A stretch of 10,240 nt of DNA from an uncultured Corynebacterium sp. (lineage in GTDB: Bacteria > Actinomycetota > Actinomycetes > Mycobacteriales > Mycobacteriaceae): assembly GCA_945631445.1 (NCBI GenBank), contig CALZCR010000027.1, forward strand, positions 1-10,240, written 5' to 3'. The notes under the pieces are model-generated. The model made no database searches and was not told where the DNA came from. It worked only from the letters and a program-made list of their open reading frames with translations. Position 1 is the stretch's first letter. Each line of letters begins with the position of its first letter. Shown in pieces: positions 5,389 to 10,240 of this stretch. The translations under genes were made by a program, and so were the position numbers.

Positions 5389-6366
5389 TTAGGCGTCGCC
5401 CTCGAAGAGGGTGGTGACGGAGCCGTTTTCGAAGATCTCCTTGATCGTGCGCGCCAGCAGCGGGGCGATGGACAAGACCGTGAGGTTCTTCCAGCCTTCG
5501 GTGCTTTGCGGCAGGGTGTCGGTGGTGATGATCTCCTCTGCGCCGCACTCGCTGAGGCGCTCGCGAGCGGGATCGGAGAACACGCCGTGGGTGCAGGCGA
5601 TGACCACGTCCTTGGCGCCCGCCTCCTTGAGCACCTTGACGGCGCCGGCGATGGTCCCGCCGGTGTCGATCATGTCGTCCATCAGGACACAGTTCTTGCC
5701 TTCGACGTCGCCGACCACGCGGTTGGAGACGACCTGGTTGGCGGCGTCGACGTCACGGGTCTTGTGGACGAAAGCCATCGGCGCGCCGCCCAGGGTGTTG
5801 GCCCACTTTTCGGCGCTCTTGACGCGGCCGGCGTCCGGGGAGACCACGACGAGGTTGTCCATGCCGTAGTTGTCCATGATGTAGTCGGTGAGGATCGGCA
5901 TGGCGTGCATGTGGTCGACCGGGCCGTCGAAGAAGCCCTGGATCTGATCGGTGTGCAGGTCGACCGAGACGATGCGGTCGGCGCCGGCGGCGGTCAGCAG
6001 GTCGGCGATCAGGCGGGCGGAGATGGGCTCGCGGCCGCGGTGCTTCTTGTCCTGGCGCGCGTAGGGGTAAAACGGCAGAATCGCCGTGATGCGCTTCGCG
6101 GAGCCGCGCTTGAGGGCGTCGATCATGATCAGCTGTTCCATGATCCACTTGTTCAGCGGCTGGGTGTGCGACTGCAGCACGAAGCAGTCTGCGCCGCGGA
6201 CCGACTCCTTGAAGCGGACGAAGATTTCACCGTTGGCGAAGTCGTGCGCCGACATCGGGGTCAATTCCGTGCCGAGCGCCTCCGCCACCGCCTCGCCGAG
6301 CTCCGGGTGTGCCCGCCCAGAGAACAGCATCATGTTCTTGTGGCTTTCGGTCCAGTGTCCCGTCAT
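5389..6366 (-). CDS. prs: Ribose-phosphate diphosphokinase (PRPP synthetase)
   Basis: The enzyme makes 5-phosphoribosyl 1-diphosphate from ribose 5-phosphate and ATP, the precursor of nucleotides, histidine, tryptophan, NAD and, in Corynebacteriales, of the decaprenylphosphoryl-arabinose used for arabinogalactan. The 325-residue class I protein is complete: FANGEIFVRF (43-52), the catalytic flexible loop RQDKKHRGRE (104-113), VDLHTDQIQGFF (135-146, ribose-phosphate and metal site), SPDAG (176-180) and the PRPP-binding VLMDDMIDTGGT (227-238). Its TLFEGDA end is typical of actinobacterial Prs. The start ATG at 6366 lies 11 bases after the glmU stop, with AAGG inside that junction as a modest ribosome site, so the two genes are probably cotranscribed. 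A hairpin terminator follows. In C. glutamicum I recall rplY as the next gene; here it is about 2.4 kb further on. Confidence 0.97.
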   Translation of the reverse strand: MTGHWTESHKNMMLFSGRAHPELGEAVAEALGTELTPMSAHDFANGEIFVRFKESVRGADCFVLQSHTQPLNKWIMEQLIMIDALKRGSAKRITAILPFYPYARQDKKHRGREPISARLIADLLTAAGADRIVSVDLHTDQIQGFFDGPVDHMHAMPILTDYIMDNYGMDNLVVVSPDAGRVKSAEKWANTLGGAPMAFVHKTRDVDAANQVVSNRVVGDVEGKNCVLMDDMIDTGGTIAGAVKVLKEAGAKDVVIACTHGVFSDPARERLSECGAEEIITTDTLPQSTEGWKNLTVLSIAPLLARTIKEIFENGSVTTLFEGDA

Positions 6367-6377
6367 TATGTGCAGCC

Positions 6378-7844
6378 TTAGCCTTCCTGCTGTTGATCCT
6401 GCTCAGACCGCTCACGCGCCTGGCGAGCGGCGTCGGCGGCCGGCGTTCCCGGCCGCTTCTTTTCGACCCACCCCTCGATGTTGCGCTGGCGTCCTTCCTT
6501 GATGGCCAACGCGCCCGCGGGGACGTCGTCGAGAATTACTGTACCCGCCCCCGTGTAGGCGCCGTCACCGATGGTCACCGGAGCGACGAACATGGTGTCC
6601 GAGCCGGTGCGCACGTGGCTGCCGATGGTGGTGTGGTGTTTGGCCACGCCGTCGTAGTTGACGAAGACGCTGGAGGCTCCGATGTTGGTTTCCTCGCCGA
6701 CCGTGGCGTCGCCGATGTAGGTCAGGTGCGGCACCTTGGAGCCGGCGCCGAGGGTGGCGTTCTTCGCCTCCACGAATCCGCCGAGTTTGCCGCCCTTGCC
6801 CAGCACCGTGTTCGGCCGGATGTAGGTGAACGGGCCGACGGTGGCCTGCGCCCCGATGACGGAGCACTCGCCGTGGGTGCGGACGACGGTGGCGTCTTCA
6901 CCGACGGTCATGTCGGTCAGCGTGGTGTCCGGGCCGATTTCCGCGCCGTCAGCGATGGAGGTGGCGCCCCACAGCTGGGTGTTCGGGTGGATGACCACGT
7001 CCCGGCCGACGGTGACGTCGACGCCGATCCAGGTGGACTGCGGGTCGACGACGGTGGCGCCGCCCAGCATGGCCTGTTCCACCGTGCGGCGGTTGAGCTC
7101 GCGGCCGGCCTCGGCCAGCTGCACGCGGTTGTTCACGCCGGCCAGCTCACGGGCGTCGTCGGCGATGTGTGCGCGCACGGGATGCCCGTCGCCGCGGGCG
7201 ATGCCCAGCACGTCGGTCAGGTAGAGCTCGCCTTGGGCGTTGTCGGTGTCCAAGCGCCCCAGCGCGTCGCGCAGGATGGCGCCGTCGAAGGCGAAGACGC
7301 CGGAGTTGACCTCGTTGATGGCGCGCTGGTCCTCGGTGGCGTCCTTCTGCTCGACGATGGCGGTGACCTCGTCGGAGTCATCGCGCACGATCCGGCCGTA
7401 ACCGGTGGGGTCGGGCAGCTTCATGGTCAGCACGGTGACGGCGGCACCGGCGGAGACGTGCGCGTCATGCAGGGACTGCAGGGTCGCGGCCGTCAGCAGC
7501 GGCACGTCGGCGTTGGTGACGATCACGGTGCCCTCGTAGTCGGCGAGGTCGGCCAACCCGCAGGAGACGGCGTGTCCGGTGCCGTTTTGCTCCTCCTGCA
7601 CCGCCTGCATCACTTCGCGGTTCAACTCTTGGGCGACCCGGTCGGCTTCCGGCGAGACTTGGTCGCGCTGGTGGCCCACGACGGCCACGATGTGCTCCGG
7701 GTTCAGGCCGTGGGCGGCGTACAGCGAGTGAGACAGTAGGGACCGGCCGCCGATCTCGTGGAGCGTTTTCTGCTTGTCGGACTTCATGCGGGTGCCGGCG
7801 CCGGCCGCCAGGACAATCACGGTGCAGGGGGTGGGGGTAGCCAC
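6378..7844 (-). CDS. glmU: Bifunctional GlmU: GlcNAc-1-P uridyltransferase / glucosamine-1-P acetyltransferase
   Basis: GlmU acetylates glucosamine 1-phosphate and then joins it to UTP, yielding UDP-GlcNAc for peptidoglycan and the arabinogalactan linker. The 488-residue protein has the N-terminal pyrophosphorylase domain with [11 protein letters not shown] (12-22) and QNGTGHA for the nucleotide, TNADVPL with the metal-binding Asp, and EVNSGVFAF. The C-terminal left-handed beta-helix, built of hexapeptide repeats from about residue 260, holds [13 protein letters not shown] with H373 as the likely catalytic His, NYDG, and [14 protein letters not shown] polar Gln/Glu-rich tail ends it. The usual Pro in SxxPKxLH is Gln here (SDKQKTLH), which I recall also for C. 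glutamicum. The start is GTG at 7844, with GAGGAG nine bases upstream. It precedes prs in an apparent operon. Confidence 0.97.
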   Translation of the reverse strand: MATPTPCTVIVLAAGAGTRMKSDKQKTLHEIGGRSLLSHSLYAAHGLNPEHIVAVVGHQRDQVSPEADRVAQELNREVMQAVQEEQNGTGHAVSCGLADLADYEGTVIVTNADVPLLTAATLQSLHDAHVSAGAAVTVLTMKLPDPTGYGRIVRDDSDEVTAIVEQKDATEDQRAINEVNSGVFAFDGAILRDALGRLDTDNAQGELYLTDVLGIARGDGHPVRAHIADDARELAGVNNRVQLAEAGRELNRRTVEQAMLGGATVVDPQSTWIGVDVTVGRDVVIHPNTQLWGATSIADGAEIGPDTTLTDMTVGEDATVVRTHGECSVIGAQATVGPFTYIRPNTVLGKGGKLGGFVEAKNATLGAGSKVPHLTYIGDATVGEETNIGASSVFVNYDGVAKHHTTIGSHVRTGSDTMFVAPVTIGDGAYTGAGTVILDDVPAGALAIKEGRQRNIEGWVEKKRPGTPAADAARQARERSEQDQQQEG

Positions 7845-7959
7845 TCGGTGTGTCTCCTCGCTGGTTGGGGGTTATCGGGGACGTGGAAAAACTACTCGCC
7901 CAGCATATCGCCAGGCGCCCCGCTAAGGGGCGTGAACGCGGCCCGGGGGTGTGAGTCAC
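7845..7959 (-). promoter_or_regulatory. Spacer upstream of glmU
   Basis: This 115-base gap holds the glmU ribosome site (GAGGAG, read on the minus strand) and a six-base-pair hairpin CGCCCC/GGGGCG at 7916-7932, just after the MFS stop. The hairpin lacks a U-tract on the minus strand, so it is at best a weak or factor-assisted terminator. TATGCT and TAGTTT are possible -10 elements for glmU between it and the gene, without a good -35. Whether glmU has its own promoter or shares the MFS transcript is open. Confidence 0.3.
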
Positions 7960-9198
7960 TTAGGTTTTCGCCGAGACGTCGTCCATCTTGCCCGCCGCCA
8001 GGACCCCGACCAGCCCGGTTCCGGCCAAAAACAGCAGCGCCGCCGTGGAACCGGCCAGCGCGATCAACCCGGAGACGAGTCCCACCAGCAGCAAGATGAC
8101 CCCCATCATGGTGTTCGCCGCCCCGGTGTAGCGGGTGCGTTGATCGCCTTCGGCCATGTCCACCAGGTAGGTTTTTCGGCCGACCCGCACGGCGGTGTGG
8201 GCCAGCTGGATGAGGAAGAACCCCAGCGGCAGTCCCCAGGCCGCGATGGCGCCGGGGGCGAAGTGGGCGACGGCGACGACGGCCACGATCGCGGCGGAGG
8301 CCACCGCGGCTCCGCCGGCCATGACGTTGCGGGAGGACAGGTCGGACCAGGCGCCGGAGATCCGCCCGCCCACCAGCGAGGCGAGCGAGGAGGCCACGAC
8401 GAAGAGGCCGACGCCGGTGAGGTCGTGGCCGATCTCCTGGGAAAGGGTGACCACGAACGTCGTCGACAGGGCGGAGACCAGCAGCAGGGAGCGCACGATC
8501 ACGAAGGCGCGAAACTTCGCGTCGCCGGTAAACAGTGCCCACGTGTCCGCCCACCACCGCGTGTTCAGTCCCTGGGGCTCGTCTTCGGGGACGGGCTCAT
8601 CGATGGTGGTGAACACGGCAGTGGCCAACAACCATCCGATTGCGCCGAGCCCGCTCAAACCCGCCAGCGCCCAGTCCGGCAGCGAACCCTGCACGAACGA
8701 CAGCGCCAGCCCGAAGACCAAGGCCACGCCCCCGGCCAGCGCGGTGGCCCGGCCGGTGATCTTTCCTCTGACGCCTTTGTGCAGCGTGCGCCCCATCACG
8801 TCTTTGCCCGCCAGGGAACACAGGGAGCGAAACACCGCCAGCACCGCGAGCAGGGCGACCACGGAGGCGCCGAGGGCCCAGCCGCGCAGAAACAGCGCGG
8901 ACAAAGCGATGAGGGCGGCGGCGACGGCTTGGCCCGCAGACCCGAGCAACCAGATGCGTTTGCGGGAACGGTGGTGGGTGACCCACGGGGTCAGCGCGGC
9001 CTGCGGCAGCATGGAACCGGACTCGCGGACCGGCACCAGCATCGCGGTGAAGAACCCGGGCGCCCCGGCCGCCTGCAACAGCCAGGGAAGCACCGTTTTG
9101 GCGTTGACGAGTTGATCTCCCACGCCCTGCAGTCCGTTGGCCCACACGAAGCGCCGGGCGTTGTGCTGTTCTGAGTGGGTGAGATCCGCGTCTGTCAT
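7960..9198 (-). CDS. MFS transporter of unknown substrate
   Basis: A 412-residue polytopic membrane protein with the layout of a major facilitator: a soluble N-terminal stretch (MTDADLTHSEQHNARRF), about twelve hydrophobic segments, and a longer polar central loop (EPVPEDEPQGLNTRWWADTWALFTGDAKFRAF, roughly residues 200-230) between the two halves. HHRSRKRIWL in the first half and GAWSDLSSRNVM in the second sit where motif A loops are expected but are divergent. VRVGRKTYLVDMAEGDQRTRYTGAANTMMG is a conserved-looking segment late in the protein. The start is taken as ATG 9198; a TTG three codons earlier is less likely. The ribosome site is weak (GGCAGG). An AT-rich TATATT (9239-9234) upstream may be its -10. 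The substrate cannot be inferred. It is upstream of glmU by 115 bases on the same strand and diverges from the oxygenase gene. Confidence 0.8.
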   Translation of the reverse strand: MTDADLTHSEQHNARRFVWANGLQGVGDQLVNAKTVLPWLLQAAGAPGFFTAMLVPVRESGSMLPQAALTPWVTHHRSRKRIWLLGSAGQAVAAALIALSALFLRGWALGASVVALLAVLAVFRSLCSLAGKDVMGRTLHKGVRGKITGRATALAGGVALVFGLALSFVQGSLPDWALAGLSGLGAIGWLLATAVFTTIDEPVPEDEPQGLNTRWWADTWALFTGDAKFRAFVIVRSLLLVSALSTTFVVTLSQEIGHDLTGVGLFVVASSLASLVGGRISGAWSDLSSRNVMAGGAAVASAAIVAVVAVAHFAPGAIAAWGLPLGFFLIQLAHTAVRVGRKTYLVDMAEGDQRTRYTGAANTMMGVILLLVGLVSGLIALAGSTAALLFLAGTGLVGVLAAGKMDDVSAKT

Positions 9199-9233
9199 GC
9201 CTGCCAAGAATAGTGGCCGCCTCGAGGAAAAGT

Positions 9234-9239
9234 AATATA
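9234..9239 (-). promoter_or_regulatory. Possible -10 element of the MFS gene
   Basis: TATATT on the minus strand matches TANANT exactly and lies in the only AT-rich patch of the divergent intergenic region, 36 bases before the MFS start. No recognisable -35 lies 16-18 bases further upstream. The same patch reads TAATAT on the plus strand and could serve either direction. Confidence 0.35.
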
Positions 9240-9302
9240 TTCAGGCATTCGTGCACGCCCGCAGGTCTGACTGGGTGAGGAGCCGGGGGAGCGCGGCGGC
9301 CG

Positions 9303-9345
9303 GTCTACTCTGATGGGGAGAAAGTAGACAGCTCAGTCTTTGTCT
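9303..9345 (+). promoter_or_regulatory. Overlapping inverted repeats before the oxygenase gene
   Basis: GTCTACT (9303-9309) and AGTAGAC (9323-9329) are perfect 7-base arms 13 bases apart. AGACA (9326-9330) also pairs with TGTCT (9341-9345), and AGAC with GTCT (9336-9339). The cluster of AGAC/GTCT half-sites next to a possible -10 TACTCT (9306-9311) looks like a repressor operator, possibly TetR-like. It lies 13-55 bases before the GTG start. Regulator not seen. Confidence 0.4.
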
Positions 9346-9357
9346 CCAGGAGGTCCC

Positions 9358-10240
9358 GTGCCCGCGTTATCCCTGCCCGCCATCTCGCTCCAGCGCCTCG
9401 TCGGCGGCCCCGATCGCGCAGCCGAAATTGAACGGTTGCGCGAAGTCACCCACACCATCGGGTTTTTCTACCTCGTCGACCACGGCGTCCCCGAAGACCT
9501 GCAGCGGCGTCTTTTCGCGGTGGCCAAAAAGTTTTTCGCCCAGCCCGCCGAGGTCAAAGAAGAGATCTCCAACATCGCAAGCCCCCAGTACCGCGGTTAC
9601 GCCGCCGTCGGCGACGAACGCACCCAGGGACAGGTCGACTGGCGCGAACAGATCGACTACGGGCCGGAACGCGAGGAAATCACTGACGGCCTCGACGAGC
9701 ATCCGTGGCGCGTGCTGGAAGGGCCGAACCCCTGGCCGGAGACTCTGCCGGAGATGCGGCCGCTGGTCACCGAGTGGACCGACAGGCTCACCGACGTCTC
9801 CCTGATCCTGCTGCGTTCGTGGGCGGAGTCGCTGGGCCAGCCGGCGGACTTCTTCGACCCGTATTTCTCCCGTCCGTTCCCGCTGTTGAAACTGTGCCAC
9901 TATCCGGCCCCCGGCGACGGGGAGGCCGGACAAGGCGTCGGCGCCCACCACGACTCCGGGGTGCTGACCCTGCTGCTGCCGGAAGAAGGATCCACCGGCC
10001 TGCAAGTGAAAAACGACGACAACTGGATCGACGTGGACGCACCCGCGAATCACTTCGTGGTCAACATCGGCGAATTGCTGGAGATCGCCACCGACGGCTA
10101 CCTCAAGGCCACCCCGCACCGCGTGTCGCCCACCAAGCCAGGGCAGTCGCGCCACTCCCTGCCGTACTTCTTGACCCCGAACTTAGACGCCCGCATGCCT
10201 AAAGTCCCCCTGCCGGAGCACCTCGCCGGCGCGGCGCGCG
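9358..10240 (+). CDS. Isopenicillin-N-synthase-family non-haem Fe(II)/2-oxoglutarate oxygenase (3' end outside window)
   Basis: The frame from GTG 9358 stays open to the right edge, giving 294 residues without a stop. A strong AGGAGGT (9348-9354) precedes it, with only three to four bases of spacing. The product has the two-part architecture of the family: an N-terminal DIOX_N-like region with GFFYLVDHGVP (35-45) and the helix AVAKKFFAQPAEVKE, then the double-stranded beta-helix core. The iron ligands are visible: H197-x-D199 in GAHHDSGVLTLLL and H254 in PHRV. R265-x-S267 (RHSLPYF) is the 2-oxoglutarate carboxylate motif, so it is more likely a 2-oxoglutarate-dependent hydroxylase than a true isopenicillin N synthase, which lacks that cosubstrate. 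Full-length relatives have about 320-350 residues, so roughly 30-50 are missing. The substrate is unknown; no beta-lactam genes are nearby. Confidence 0.88.
   Translation, partial: MPALSLPAISLQRLVGGPDRAAEIERLREVTHTIGFFYLVDHGVPEDLQRRLFAVAKKFFAQPAEVKEEISNIASPQYRGYAAVGDERTQGQVDWREQIDYGPEREEITDGLDEHPWRVLEGPNPWPETLPEMRPLVTEWTDRLTDVSLILLRSWAESLGQPADFFDPYFSRPFPLLKLCHYPAPGDGEAGQGVGAHHDSGVLTLLLPEEGSTGLQVKNDDNWIDVDAPANHFVVNIGELLEIATDGYLKATPHRVSPTKPGQSRHSLPYFLTPNLDARMPKVPLPEHLAGAAR

Noticed and set aside
5266..6381. A 371-codon open frame on the plus strand across prs
   Set aside because: It is the antisense shadow of prs in high-GC DNA; the protein is Val/Gly/Asp-rich and resembles nothing, while prs is unmistakable.
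6309..7739. A 476-codon open frame on the plus strand across glmU
   Set aside because: It mirrors the glmU codons, has low complexity (GVGQ, DGG, VGD runs), no domain and no ribosome site.
7951..9174. A 407-codon plus-strand frame opposite the second MFS gene
   Set aside because: It is rich in Gln, Gly, Arg and Asp with no domain, the usual antisense of hydrophobic codons; the minus-strand protein has clear membrane helices.
9367..10155. A 262-codon minus-strand frame at the right end
   Set aside because: It is the shadow of the oxygenase frame, which carries the complete iron and 2-oxoglutarate motifs and a strong ribosome site.

Overview
The window is high-GC, densely packed bacterial DNA with GTG as well as ATG starts. 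The order pth - rplY (CTC/L25 type) - prs - glmU, and the GlmU and Prs sequences themselves (recalled similarity, not a search), point to a Corynebacterium or close relative in the Corynebacteriales.

Layout from left to right. 1-1739 (+): the tail of an aromatic-acid MFS transporter, then a complete FAD monooxygenase best read as 3-hydroxybenzoate 6-hydroxylase. This is the entry to the gentisate pathway for aromatic acids. 1741-3024 (-): peptidyl-tRNA hydrolase and ribosomal protein bL25, separated by a near-ideal hairpin terminator. 3025-3316: a divergent promoter region that holds a roughly 170-nt rplY leader with its own hairpin and U-tract. 3317-5204: a tail-to-tail pair, a complete 12-helix MFS transporter (+) and a short-chain dehydrogenase (-) broken by an in-frame stop and a one-base frameshift. 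5205-5388: control region of the broken gene with two operator-like palindromes, then the prs terminator. 5389-7844 (-): prs and glmU, 11 bases apart, a likely operon linking PRPP and UDP-GlcNAc supply. 7960-9198 (-): another MFS transporter. 9199-9357: divergent intergenic region. 9358-10240 (+): an isopenicillin-N-synthase-type non-haem iron oxygenase that runs off the right edge.

The core genes serve translation (pth, rplY), nucleotide and amino-acid precursors (prs) and cell-wall precursors (glmU). The catabolic, transport and redox genes look like accessory units packed around and inside this core. The clearest case is the MFS/dehydrogenase pair between prs and rplY, which I recall as neighbours in C. 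glutamicum. I see no CRISPR array, tRNA, rRNA, insertion sequence or phage gene, and no convincing new multi-gene system. The points most worth a second look are the rplY leader, the doubly broken dehydrogenase with intact-looking operators, and the insertion that separates prs from rplY.
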